The translations under genes and the position numbers were made by a program. A stretch of DNA of 64,000 nt. Source: Marsupella aquatica. Taxonomy: Eukaryota > Marchantiophyta. Positions 1 through 11,465 of this stretch are shown piece after piece. The notes beneath the pieces were generated by a model that worked only from the letters and a program-made list of their open reading frames with translations, was not told the DNA's origin and did no database searches. Position 1 is the stretch's first letter. Each line of letters opens with the position of its first letter. Location of the stretch: assembly GCA_973895155.1 (NCBI GenBank), contig OZ316892.1:15624001-15688000 (forward strand), in the 5' to 3' direction.

Positions 1-1631
1 TTTATATTTCTGTACTTTATAAACTAAAATGCCAATTTGCAGGGACATTTTGAGATTTTTCTTTTGTTCACCCAAATTAGTGTTGGTAGCACTACTTGTG
101 TAGCCTAATTTTTGAGGTTTACTCTTCCATTAATAGTGTTAATTACGAACTAGCACAAAATACATGCATTAAGTAACAATGATGCAAACACTATTTTGAG
201 AACTAGGGTAATAACAATTATAATGCATTATAAGCTACGGGACCATACAAGTCAATGATGATGCATGTTGTGCTCATACACATCCCTACATAACATTCAT
301 TACTTGTCACACAGATCTAAGTGTAGTCTCAATCTAACATCACAAACATAAGAGAATGGAGTAGAAGGGGAACTCATATCTACACATGTCCAAAATTCAC
401 AATTGCCCCCCTAGTTGAAGGTGAGGTCTCCTAACTCTAGCTAGTCATAATTTCTACAAGGTTGGTATATAGTGTGAAAATCAGGAGGTCGGGTGCAAGT
501 GAGTCTCATCGATCACCTTCTTGCAATCCTACCTAACACATAAAACCACATATGATAGTTAGTTGGCTTCATCGACATTGAGGACACAATCTTGATCCAC
601 TAGGAATCACCTACAATGGTGGTGTCACACATGACATGTGCCATCCTCTAGCACACTTCTCATAAATCAACATAAAAGCTTCTCTCTGAGGAGATCCACA
701 CAACATACATTTTTAGTTGTCATGGACATATACCAAACTTGGATCTATTTCCCGAAAATGTTTGAAAGATAACAATCATGGTGCACAATTGCACATGATC
801 CAATCCTTCCAAACCATACCATCACGGCCTTCCAACATTATGACACCATAAGGCATATATTTCATGCGTACATAAGATTGTCTGGTTTGCGGTCACATCA
901 AGTGTTTTTGGTGTTGTCTGTTGCAAAAAACATGATCACCATGATGAAATTGTTGAATCCTTGCACGATAACCTCCTCCACAAATAGTGGCATATCACAA
1001 AGTATCATGATGTTGGGCAATGGCAAGGTTGTCAAAGGCCATGGGCGCGACTCTCTCAAAAACTTGTGCCCTCTCTAAACACACATTGACCCAAACATTA
1101 GGATCATCCAAATCCACAACAATTGCGATATATATCATGACGGATAGGCAGTGGCAAATCTGACTCTCTACCAGGCCCAAGTGCCCTTGGAACTCAACCT
1201 CCATGCCTACTTGGCCTTGCCTCCCCAATGCAAGCTCACTTGGGAGATTGAACGCGGCTTGGCTGTTATTTTGGCAGGATTTAGCAAGTGAGCAAGATAG
1301 CCCCCGCAAACCCCAAGAACCCATGGCACCCCTAGACTTAGTTGAGCTCAGGAGTGTGTATCCCTCCTTGAGAGCTTTCCAATGCACCCAAGAAATCTTC
1401 CAACAATCTTCCCGTTGGGAAGTTATTGTCATTTCCGTTTGGCATTTTCCCTTAGTGTTGCAACCACCATGGCTCACGAACTTGGCTCGCCCTTAGCCCC
1501 TAGGGAGACACCACTCCCCTCATATATGCTTTTGGAGACCTGCCACCCCTGGACGTGCTTTGGTCCCCAAATTTTGGCCTCCCACCTGGACTTCAACCCG
1601 CACGTCTGGGCGCGTGACACCAATTGGCTAT
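1..1631. other. AT-rich stretch without a recognisable gene
   Basis: No open frame here resembles a known protein, and the short frames present are isolated and unsupported by composition or homologous copies in the window. The stretch from about 1200 to 1630 is more GC-rich and runs directly into the LTR-like repeat that begins at 1632, so it may belong to the same old element. Confidence 0.5.
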
Positions 1632-1953
1632 GCCCATAACTTTCTAGTTAGGCATCCGAAGCGGAGTGCCTTAGCCCATTGTGATTGGGCCAACCCAGTG
1701 GTCATGCCTAGGCCCTCAAAATCAATCATCGCCCGGGGCCCCTGATTGGCCAAACCCGGATCGGGCCGTAACTCGTGTCGCCCCGAGCGTCTGTTGCCCA
1801 TGGAGTAAACTCCATTTGCCTTGGGCCCAAGAGGAGCTCTCACTCAAGCCCTCATAACTCAAAGTTTGTCCGGGGGTCCGGACAGTCAACCTTGAGTCCA
1901 ACCGTTTCTCCTTGACCCGACCAGCCCTTAGCTAGTCTAAGTCCTTAGTGTGG
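1632..1953 (-). repeat. Dispersed LTR-like repeat R, copy 1
   Basis: The reverse complement of this segment matches 21745-22036 over nearly its whole length, with small indels. Both copies end in AAAGTTATGGGC and begin near CACACTAAGGACTTAG. The sequence is non-coding and looks like part of an LTR. Here it is followed by unrelated DNA; the other copy abuts a chromovirus remnant. Element identity is inferred, not proven. Confidence 0.7.
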
Positions 1954-1954
1954 G

Positions 1955-2110
1955 GTAAGGCCACCGAGATAGGAAACAGGGAAACAGAAATTCTGGTACC
2001 AGAAAAACAGATGTTGTTATCACGAATATTTTGTTGTTACCAAGGAAAACTGGTCTTTGGAACATGATTATTACTTCATTACTTCTAACCAAATAGGTCT
2101 CAAATAAGCA
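1955..2110. mobile_element. Fragment of small TIR element (family M2)
   Basis: The segment starts with GGTAAGGCCACC and runs into GGAAACAGGGAAACAG, then repeats of TTGTTACCA. This resembles the left part of the 325-bp insertion at 39808-40132, which shares GGTAT...GGAAACAGG and TTGTTACCAG runs. No second terminus or target duplication was found here, so it is called as a fragment. Confidence 0.4.
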
Positions 2111-3464
2111 ATATTTAATGGGTTTCATTTATTTTTTAGAGCTTAGAACCAACTAGCATGCCCAAAATTGTTGTCTGATCATACGTGAGTATGGAATCAT
2201 CAACAAACTTCTCGAATATAGTGCCCTAAAAATTCCCGACACACAAACATTGGTGTTTCGCCCTAAATGCCGTAGGGAAAAACACCAATATGGTAGATCC
2301 CACCATAATTCATTTCAAAGTATATGCACACAAGAAGACAAAGAACCATGAATGAAAACCACAAACAAAATTAAAGACCACAAACGGATGACTAGCGCCT
2401 GGCGCTAGCTAAAATAACAATAAGCAACACACCCAAAAATTGACAATGCATCACTACATAATCTTGGAAACCAAACTCTTAAAAAATCATTTCCAGTGGT
2501 AAGATATACCATGAAGTAAATGATAATAAGGAAGACTTTCACCCGAGTGCCAGACCCTAACATAAAACTATACCGTTGTAACACTACAAAAAACAATATA
2601 ACTGTTTTGAGTATAGTCCGACAACTATATATTCTTTATAAACCATGAGAATTTTCCCTCTCCAAGATTAGTCGGACTTTGCCAACTGTGAGGATTGGTT
2701 GGCTGGTCAAAGTAGATTCCTCAACGTCTAGTTTGAAAACGGTCTGGAACACCCAGTACAAATGTTTGCAAGGCATATATGGTTGTCTACAAGAATGTCG
2801 ACTGTAGAAATCCTCACATGAACATGTTGGGAAAATGCAAATCTGGACAAAGTAACTAAATTCCGCGTCCTTAGATTCTTGTGCATCTGTACTTTGAATT
2901 GCTTCCTCCATGAGTTCCCAATAGAAACATCCCACTGTCCTTGGACGGACATGGTCTCTTTTTGTGCAGAATCAAACCTCTTCATGTGACCATGGGTCAG
3001 GGTCGATCAAGGAACCGTGTTCTTCCCATTCTGACTTTGAAGACAAATGGTGAGTTCAAGAAGATTGACCCTCTCTGGAAATAAGTTGACATTGATTTGA
3101 AGCTCAAAAACTGATGGTGGAGTAAGAGGACAGTGTCATCCTTGGACTATAGCTACCCCTGGTCAACAAGATACTTCATCTTAGCTTCCGAAACATTTGT
3201 TCCTTTTATAATAGGAAGAACATCAGGGAAAGAGGGCAGGTTTACTACACCGCGATGGGGACGGCTCCTAGGCAGAACCAAATCATTTTGGCTATGGGTT
3301 CCCCCTGAACATGCATTGTCCTTTGACAACAATGCCGATAACACCATTTGCTGAGGGGAACCCAACTTTCTTCACTCTATTCTAGCACTCATCTCTTTTG
3401 AAATTACTGCCAAATTATGCATTGCACTACGGACCGCCCCAAAATTTTGATGTCCGACCTTGGG

Positions 3465-3738
3465 GATTTCACTTCCACAAAAATGACACATCACGTGCGA
3501 CGAAGTATAGGGTCAGACATTTTATTGGTTCAAAGGGTAGACTTAAGAATTTTCTGAGAAGAACAACAGGGTCTTTTAAATCAAATTTTGAGACTTGTAA
3601 GAACATAGGATCCTTATAACCAATTTTTTTTGGAATTTTCCAAGAATATTCCAACTTTATAGGTTCTTACATTTTAGGGGGTCCAAGGCCTAAAAACGTT
3701 GCAGGTGATGGGGAGGCATCCATATAGTGAGACCCCCG
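3465..3738. mobile_element. Small TIR element (family M1) inside T1
   Basis: The left side reads GGGGATTTCACTTCCAC and the right side CATATAGTGAGACCCCCGAG. These match, in inverted order, the ends of the element at 36280-36607, as does the internal stretch CACATCACGTG...AAGTATAGG. T1 homology to T2 is interrupted exactly here: T2 reads GTGCCTGGCAGTTGCGTCGG across the equivalent point. No clear target duplication was seen. Non-coding, MITE-like. Confidence 0.55.
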
Positions 3739-4058
3739 AGTGTTTGGCACAAATGCCATGCACCTTGCATGACTTCTGTTTCAAGAATTAGATATTCAAG
3801 CAATGTTTGTTGAAGCACAATGCGAGCGTTGTGTGGGTATCGCGTTGAACATGTTTGATCTTGACCCTACGATGTCCTAAAATTGTCACGTTTTGCATCC
3901 CTTGAATCATCACTCCCTGGTAGATTGACAACAAAAATGTCATCAGGTTTGTCTTTTGATATGGAAGCAAACATTGTGTGGTTCAGATTTTTAAGCTTGA
4001 ACGATCTGGTATTCGGCAATGTGATAAGGACTTTATCATGTTGGTGGGAGTCTTGTGG

Positions 4059-4462
4059 CAAGATATTGGGGTACACATCATCATTAGAATCTCAGCTGAG
4101 GAGTTGACATGGGGCCTTCAAACTTCCGCGCATCTCAGCTGGGCAACCTAGGTTGACTCAATCTCGGTTGACCTCGCCGAGAAGGGCGTACGGACCAAAA
4201 AAAAATCCCCCAAAAAAAACCAATTTTTAATTTTTTTTTAAAACAAAATCGGAAAATTTTTCCCATCTCAGCTGGCCTTGCCGAGATAGGTGTCAGTACG
4301 GTACGGGCGCCTCATGGCAAAAAAAAATTTGAAAAAAAAAAATCCTTCAAATTTTGAAGAAATCGCAACTTGGCGGCCTCTCTGAGATGAGGTGGCAGCT
4401 GATATCAGGTACACTGATGAAAGTGACTGATAACTGATGAGATTACCTATCTCCAAGATATT
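4059..4462. mobile_element. 386-bp non-autonomous MULE-like insertion with 9-bp TSD
   Basis: The insertion occupies 4068-4453 and is flanked by perfect direct repeats CAAGATATT at 4059-4067 and 4454-4462. Comparison with T2 near 42290 shows an uninterrupted site (AATGTCTTGGCACAAG), so the boundaries are well supported. A 9-bp duplication is typical of MULEs. The left end reads GGGGTACACATCATCATTAG. The right end, with ACTGATGAAAGTGACTGATA upstream of it, matches the sequence that ends the Ulp1-bearing region at 32357-32411. The interior carries several TCTCAGCTGG / TCGCCGAGA half-palindromes like those at 23-32 kb. It is best read as a deletion derivative of that larger element. Confidence 0.8.
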
Positions 4463-6878
4463 CCTAGTTGCAGGTCCTTTCCTCTTGATAGACTTTGTTA
4501 CAACATCTCCATTTAGAGAAACGCTTCTCTCCAAGTCAAACTCAGCAACATTGGAGAGTAGCATATTCATCGCATCCTCAAATAGCTTCGGGGAACTTGC
4601 CTGATCAGCTGAATGGAAAGCCAATTCCCATATTGTTGGACCTCTCCCTCTATTCAATCCTTTTCGATTTGTTGTATATGGTGCAACCCTGAGATACAGC
4701 TCTATTTTGATCCATTGCACATGCCTCGAAGAGCCCAATTAACCTTTTTTTCATTACCCACATTTTCATTCTTGCGTGAACTGACTCTGATCCTAAACAT
4801 TTTGGAATCCTAGCGCCTTCTTCAACACTTTTGTTCTGGAACGACACAGTACAAAATGTAGTGAGCATGCGCAAAAGATACTAGCACCAGGCGCTAGACA
4901 AAAACTTTGGAAAATCATCAAAATTATTATGTAATCATATGTTTGTCAAAATAAAAGATTCAAATCAGGTCAGTCGATGAGAATCAATTACATTATTTGG
5001 ATATTGTGTTCAGGAATTGAATGTTCAGGAATGTCAACAGATACTTGAACTTCTACAAGGGAGAATGACTTGCATATTACTAGCACTAGCACCAGGTGCT
5101 ACTACTCACCAAGAAAATAAAATTTCCCCACTGCCTCCAACTCACAACCCACCACAATATCCAACACTGAAGCATTCAAAGCTTTCCAGGGAAGCAGTTA
5201 CCAACTGCCACCATAGGCCAATCTCTGTTGAAAGTCGGTAGGCCTCAACAAATGTTGGTGCGTTATGTAATTTATCCCATAGCATTTGATGTTTTGCTTG
5301 CTTCTCTTCCAACAATGAAACGCTTGGTAAAAATGAAAAGTGTTCGTCCGCTCCCGTCAGGATTTGGGTGCCCTCCAAAAGAAACATTTTGGACTACTAA
5401 CCATCCGGCTTGGGCATTGTCTGCCATAAAGCCATGAACAGTTGGGTTATCTAACCCATCCTCTTTGGATACCTCAATCATTAATCTCCAAGCCTTCTTG
5501 AAGGACTCTGTATCTTTAGCTTTTAGCTTGCAAGCGAATATTGTACACAATGCGCGGTAGTTGTGATCGTAAACGTGTGAGCTGAAAGTCACCCAATCCT
5601 TGGTCATTTGTTTCATAACATCGAAGCTTACCCAAGCACCTTCTAGACTCCCACCAGGTTGCATTTGCCACAAAAGATCCACCCCAACCCATGGCCTTTG
5701 GAACTTGTCATCTTGAGGCCTGTCTTCTTGAGACCCCTGACCTGGAAAGATGTACCTCTGGAGAAAAGGCATGTTGATATTCTTTTGATATTGAACTAGA
5801 AAATCCAACTCTCCATGATGACCTTTCTGGTCCTGCCTAACACTCCTGAAAAGAGATGCAAACTTTTGTGGAGTAGAAACTACCATTAGAGACTGAAAAA
5901 TTTGTGTTTCTTTGATATCTTGAATATCACCCAAGTTGTCATGTGCACAAAGATTGTACAAAAGATTTTGTCGCTACATTTTTAATTAAGGCAGGCGTCG
6001 AAGATGGATTACCTTCCAATTTTTTTTATGACATCTTCATCCACCTTTTTTGCACTTTGTGAAAATACCTTACAACAAGGATGGTAGTGCAAAATGTGAC
6101 TACGAGTATCTGAGTCAAGCAAAACTTGAGGATACATATAAAACAGTCTTGTAGAGCATGACTCTACACAAAAAGGAATCTGCTGGCAATAATGACAAAC
6201 AACTCCACCCTGCTCAATGAACGATCCAACACGGTGTGGCCCTCCAAGTTTAGGGGTACCTGTCTAGGCCTTTGCATTACTCCTCTTCTTTTGGCGGAAA
6301 TAGTCACAAGTTTTATTCCTGCACTCAATAAATCCAGTACATGTAACTTTACCAAATTCCCAGTATTTCTTGGGCTGCACGTTTGCAGTAGTAGGAAAAA
6401 TTCTAGTCTAGATGTAGCAATCCCTGGAGGGGGATTTCACCGTGACAGCAAACAACAAACAACAAAACTCATACCAGCAAATTTGCAACAAAAAATGACA
6501 CTAAATGAAAACAATATATATACCAAATATCAGTCAAACCCTGAAGTCAAGGTTTTATTTTGCACCTTACGCAAAGTTTAATTTGTCCAATAACGAGCAG
6601 TCTCTTTCAAAAAAAACTTGTTGCGCAAAAAGCAATTTCACATTATATTGGACCTCAAGCGGCCCTTGACTACATTTATACTAGCACCTGACGCTAGAGG
6701 GAAAACATTTTGGCTACAGAATCCCAAGGATTATGATAGACATATCAAAAAGCCTAATCAACACCTCTTTGAACTACCGGCTAGAGTAATAGCATCGGGC
6801 GCTACCCAATAGGGGATGCCATGAAGTTCTTCTTTTGTGTCGCTCTCCCCAAAGAGAGGTGAAGAAAACAAGAAAGAA

Positions 6879-7488
6879 CTAAAGACCAGATCCAAAACCA
6901 CTCGACTCTGAGGCCAATTCAGAACCGCTACTTTCAGATCTATCTGTGGACTCCGCTTCGTCGTCTACATACTTGGATTTTGCAATGTCATCTATGAAGT
7001 GGTTCTGCAAAAACTTCCTATCTGAGCCTCTCCTGAGCCTAAGACCTTTACTCTCCCAAGTAAGCGTCCTGACTGAATCTGCCTGTTGTGCCGCCTTTTC
7101 AGCATAAGAGGGAAGGACAAATGGCTTCTCCAGGGTCTGTACAACGTTCCTAGAGACGTTCCTTTGAAGTTAAAAATGCCTCCAAAGATTCCACTCTGAC
7201 CTGACAAGTTGAACTGGAGTTCTTTAGTCAAAGTCGGGAAATTGATGGAACTTTCTAGACAAAAGGGAGTAGAGGAGATCTTTGGCAAAAAATATAAAAT
7301 GAGAGAAAGAAAGCTAAAGATAATTACTCTTCTGACTCTTCACTGTCCTCATCTCTAGATCCAATGTCCATCACATTCTTTGACACCTCATCAACTTTAG
7401 ATTGTTGAGAACCATTGCCGCCCTCATCCTCGTCTTCAGAATCAAAATTTAGAATAGCATGGAGCTTGTCCTAAGTCGCGGAACTTGA
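6879..7488 (-). pseudogene. ParB/methyltransferase-like gene, copy E (3' end only)
   Basis: Two reading segments match the C-terminus of copy D. One, 7080-6879, encodes LTWESKGLRLRRGSDRKF followed by an acidic serine-rich tail and a stop. Copy D has VTWEMKGRRLLRGSDRKF in the same place. The second, about 7470-7323, encodes an acidic stretch (FDSEDEDEGG) like the one following the methyltransferase-like region in D. The gene is cut upstream by the gypsy insertion, whose target duplication CTACA begins at 7489. The matching 5' part was not found on the far side of the retrotransposon. Intron boundaries between the two segments are not precise, and one frame break lies near 7190. Confidence 0.65.
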
Positions 7489-7493
7489 CTACA
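7489..7493. repeat. Target-site duplication CTACA (left)
   Basis: CTACA here and at 21591-21595 flanks the gypsy element exactly at its TG and CA ends. A 5-bp duplication is standard for Ty3/gypsy integration. Confidence 0.95.
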
Positions 7494-8389
7494 TGTCACG
7501 TCGTCGGCTTCGGCCTTAACTCAGACTTCAGCTTAGACGGGCACATCCCTTGTAAATTTGAGGGTTCGGGCAGGAAGGGAAGCACGTAATGCACCTTATT
7601 CTCGTAAACTAGCGCTAAGTGCGCATACTGCTAAATACGGACACCTCCTAGGTATGGTTTGTGTTCCGCCGCCGGAACGTACCTTAGTCGATAGCAGGAT
7701 CGACCCCGGCTTAAGGGCTTCTAAGCCTTCGTTCTGTCCGCCTTCGATCCGGATTCGATGATACAGGTCCTCAACCCGTGCTCGCAACCACTTACCTGCA
7801 GGCTGCACCCTGTGCACGTCTCGGGTAGTGCGTTCGGCCTGGCGCTGCCACCCCTATACGAGAAACCCACACACATACACGCGCACATGCATACAATCTC
7901 GATTTACATGAAGGAAAATGATGGGAAAGGATTTTACTACAAAGGGAACATATGCGTACACTTAGTTGACCCGACAGCCCCGGAATGAACAGGTTCAAGG
8001 CCGAGGGTGCACACTACAACGGAGCCCGGCTCCGCACTCGCCCGACGAGCTTAGTCCTACCCCCCCTTGGTACTCTTTCATTCCCAGAGGTCGGGACTCC
8101 CCGCACATACCGCGGATGTCCAACTCTAAAACTAAAACCCCCCCCCCTTGCCTCTACCAAGGGGTGCACTAAATACTAAGGGCCGAGGGACGGGGTGTCC
8201 TCTCGCCGAAGATTCGCTGACTAAGGTCCTAACTAAGCTAACAGTCAGGCCGAAAACGGCTGTGTCTTATTAGAAGATCCTAATCTACGCAGGCTGGACA
8301 GCATGGCAGCGCTGCTGTGCCTAAGGCAGGTGCCTGTCCCAAGAGCCTGACTAAGCTAGTCCTAATCCTAATCTATTCCTACTCCGCCG

Positions 8390-11031
8390 CTAATGCCTGG
8401 CACGCTTGCTAGAGCCGCCTGAATGGGAGCGGCCATCCCGCTGCCTTCGAAGCCTGTCATTGTCCGCCTTGAGGAGCTGGACCTGGTCCAGCAGAGATTC
8501 GTTCTCTCGCCTCGTCGCGTCCGTCTCCTCTGCTACCTCCTGACATGCCTCTTCCAGCTGCTGGGCGTCGCTCGTCAATTTACCCGCCAGCTGGTCCTGC
8601 TTCTCGGCCTCGGTTTGGAGCCGCGCCACCTCGGCCTGCAGCGTGGCTATCTCCGCCGTGTCCCGCTGGGCCCGTTCCTCGGCCTCCTTCAGGTCTTTCT
8701 GCCAGGTGATAGTTTGATTCTTCAAACTGTCAATCTGGTTCCAGAGTCGTGTAATCTCGGCCTCGTTCCCAGCTTTGGCCTGTTCGGCTAGGGCGGTAAG
8801 AGTGTGCACCTTTGCTAACAACTCATCGGCGGCTGCAACCTTGGGTCGTAGTTGTCGAAGCTCTGCCTCTTGAGCCGCAACTTCGTTCTTTAGGTACACG
8901 GACTCCACCCGGTACCGCTCTATCCTCTAAAGGGCCTCTGACTGGGCCCGACCTGCCTTTACTGCGGCAACCAACTCCTGATTGAAGAAACATGCTACCT
9001 TCCGGGCCATGAACTCCCCGGTATCCCGGGCAATTTGATGAGAGAAATCTCCCAAAAGCCCGTTCAGAAATGTACCCGGTACGAAGAGTTCCGGGTGGTC
9101 CAGGTTGTGCCTCTCCGGAGTTGGGCACGGGCAGACGTCAACACGCGCGGGGGCCGGGGCAGTGACGTCCAGCCCTGGGGACGTAACGTTGGAAGGGGCC
9201 AGAGCGTCCTCTTGTAGCAATGTCCGGTTCTCCGAAATAGCCACCGGTGGGTCTTTGGGAGAACCGGGCTCGAGTAAGACCTCCGCCGTACCGACTTCTG
9301 TACTTAGCCCGACTTGTTGGGTCGCATCAACGGTTGCGACAACCGACCCATCCGGTACCTTCTCGGTTACGACTACAGCTACTTGTGGAGGTGGGGTGGG
9401 TGAAGCTGGCGTGTCCGCTGGACTTCGGGCCTCGGGTTGGGGCCATCTCTCCAAGGCCGGGAAAACCCACCTAGCTGGGACCAGCTTTGTAATGTTGACA
9501 CGGGGAAGGGTTTGTCGATCAAACCGAGCGTACCACTCAAGAATCATCTCGATGTGGCTAGCGAAATACGCCTTCCCACCAATGTACAGCGTCTTCCTTC
9601 GCCGCTCCATCTCTTCATGGAATTTCTTAGCGAAGTACGACGCCCACCTTCTAGGTCGATAGTTCTCGACCTGGATAACCTGGGCGGCGGAGATCTCTCC
9701 CCGGGGTTCCATCATGTGGAGGGCGTACCTCTGGAACTCCAGTCGCTCAGCTATCTCCGGGATGAGACAGGTCCTCATCACGAACCCGTTGTCCACTGCT
9801 CCCTCTGAGGGAAAGCTTGAAGATTGGTACTTGGCTCCCTTGCCCCCGAGAGCCCGTGATTCGACTCGATGGTCACCTTCGGGTAACCCGAAGATCATCC
9901 TGAGCCGTTCTTTCGTAAGGGACATACTCCTTCCCCGCAACCGAGTATGTTGACGCGCGTCGTCATAATTCCTGACGAACTCCGTCATGTCCTCCCCGTA
10001 GTACTTGCAAGTGTTCCAGGGGAGGGAGGCGAGGTGCTCGAATCCCTGAGTCTTCAGGTACACCGCATGCTTGGGATGGAGGATGTTTTTGTGAACGTTT
10101 TCCCCCATGCGGTGCATTGTCACCTTGGCTACGGCTACCGTGGCCAACGGTAACCCGGATGCAGTGGCGGATTCCTTCCTCTTCTTCCCCGTGACTGGCT
10201 CGGGGAAGGTGACACCTCCCCATCCTCCCGATCGGGCCTGGGTAGTGCCACTGCCGTTAGTAACGGGCCCGGGTCGGCCACGGTCACCATGTTGTCTGCC
10301 GGGGCCGCTCCTGGGGTCAGAGCAGGGGGTGGGGATGATATAGTGTCGGCCCCCTGAGCGCTTGTTCCTCTGGGCCGCCTGGTCAAGGGTGGGGTAGCCT
10401 CATCATCATCGCTAAGATCCATAGCGTTTATGATGGAGCGTACTTGTGCTGGCTGGGCGATCGGTGGTGGGGTTTGGCTAGGCTGCGGCTGAGGCTGAAG
10501 CTGAAGCTGAGCCTGAGGTTGTATGGGTACGGGTACGGGTACGGGTACGGCTGAGTTGGTCATGTTGGTTGATGGCCGAGTTCCCCTGAAGCTCTGTAGG
10601 TGCTGGTAGAAGTTCTCCAAAGCGAGTGCAGACGACCTTGTCGAACGGGTAGTGCTGGACTCGCTGTTGATGATAGCCCAAACCTGAGCAGGGATGTGGT
10701 CAAAGTGATGTCGTTGCAAGTCGATCGTACCCGGGATATTGAAGACCTCATCCGGAAGCCGAAGCAATGCTTCCCAGAACCTGATATATTTGTCTCCGTT
10801 GAAGAAGTACCCAGATACCTCTGCTGGTCGGTAAAGCTGGCTCTGAGACGGGTAGTCAAAGTTAAGGATGTAGTGGTGTCGTCCTGCTAGGCGGATGGCT
10901 CTCTCGTACTCGCATTCGATTTCGTATCGGCGCGGGTTGGCGTGTTTCAATGAGTCGGCCAAGTGCCTTCCGGTAGATAGGAACTGCGTCCAGAATCGAA
11001 TGGCCGAGCTGGAGAGGATCGTGTGCGACAT
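8390..11031 (-). pseudogene. LTR-encoded ORF (copy in LTR1): plant-transposon-type domain plus coiled coil
   Basis: One ancestral frame of about 870-880 codons starts at ATG 11031, roughly 70 bp downstream of the expected start site from the TATA box. The N-terminal domain (about 120 residues) contains NIPGTIDLQRHHFDHIP. A Pro/Gln-rich linker follows. The central domain has HPKHAVYLKTQGFEHLASLP, then FVRNYDD and a GLPEGD motif, matching the pattern of the putative plant transposon protein domain found in several plant retroelements. A variable linker and a block FMARKVACFFNQE come next. The C-terminal 170 residues (8390-8908) are a heptad-rich coiled coil ending in a basic tail. Two lesions split it here: a 1-base loss near 10190 (four C instead of five) and an in-frame TAG at 8927, shared with LTR2 but absent from the solo LTR. 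Function unknown; a structural or nucleic-acid-binding role is possible. Confidence 0.8.
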
Positions 11032-11130
11032 TCAAAGGAGATAGTAGTGGCGACTTAGAGCGTATGAGAGAGCTGGGGTCGAAGCTAGCGCGTGGACTGA
11101 TGGACTGGTGCACTACAAAGGGTTGGCTCC

Positions 11131-11139
11131 CCTTTTATA
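11131..11139 (-). promoter_or_regulatory. TATA box of LTR1
   Basis: The minus strand reads TATAAAAGG. The same box lies at 21223-21231 in LTR2 and, as TATAAAAG, at 59071-59078 in the solo LTR, always about 100 bp upstream of the LTR ORF start codon. Conservation in the diverged solo LTR supports a real core promoter. Confidence 0.75.
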
Positions 11140-11465
11140 CCTTGAGGGCTTGTCGATCCCCCGACGTCTCCTCGACGCCCATAGGCTGAACCGCTCACGC
11201 TTGTGGTGTACCGGCCACTCCGCCGGTCTGAGTCAGCGCGTGTCAGTGGCCGCTTCCTTAAGTTCGTTATACGGACCCGAGGGAGGGGCCCCTCCACGCT
11301 CGTAACCCGGGTGTGCGAATAGCGACCCGCCGCCAGTCCGAACCTGAATTCCCCCTTATTGCCTAATGATGTCCTACCCATAATGATTACCTAAATACTG
11401 TCGTTATGCTAATAATAGCGGCCTAAGACACTCCTAACGCGCGTGCTAAGCGCAGTTAGATCGAA

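Larger units (their letters stand above)
2636..6470 (-). pseudogene. MULE-like transposase T1, decayed
   Basis: Read right to left, this gene matches T2 (39324-43455) segment by segment. It has a cysteine- and histidine-containing N-terminal region (about 6430-6060, with CHYC and a following HYHP) and the best-preserved core at 5272-5961. That core carries SFDVM and FMADNAQAGW, plausible first and second catalytic aspartates of an RNase-H-like transposase. Further conserved blocks lie at about 4450-4870 and 3870-4060. The C-terminus (about 2640-2900) has the CxC...CxH spacing of a SWIM zinc finger (CSCEDF ... MPCKH). N-terminal zinc cluster, D/D core and SWIM finger are known for Mutator-like transposases. 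The gene has stops, an intron at about 4880-5140 holding two CTAGC palindromes, and two small inserted elements. It is non-functional. Family assignment is by pattern only. Confidence 0.7.
2392..6804. repeat. Dispersed palindrome family A, left cluster
   Basis: Five copies of a 15-17-bp palindrome with consensus CTAGCGCC-T-GGCGCTAG occur at 2392-2408 (perfect), 4881-4897, 5086-5102, 6681-6697 and 6790-6804. They lie between or in introns of the T1 and copy E genes, not in their conserved coding blocks. The same palindrome recurs about 18 times at 37.4-48.8 kb but not elsewhere. Confidence 0.8.

Noticed and set aside
8423-9662. Long plus-strand frames across the LTR (for example 8423-8791 and 9105-9662)
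   Set aside because: They mirror the GC-rich coiled-coil and central-domain frames on the minus strand, lack family features, and exist only as shadows.
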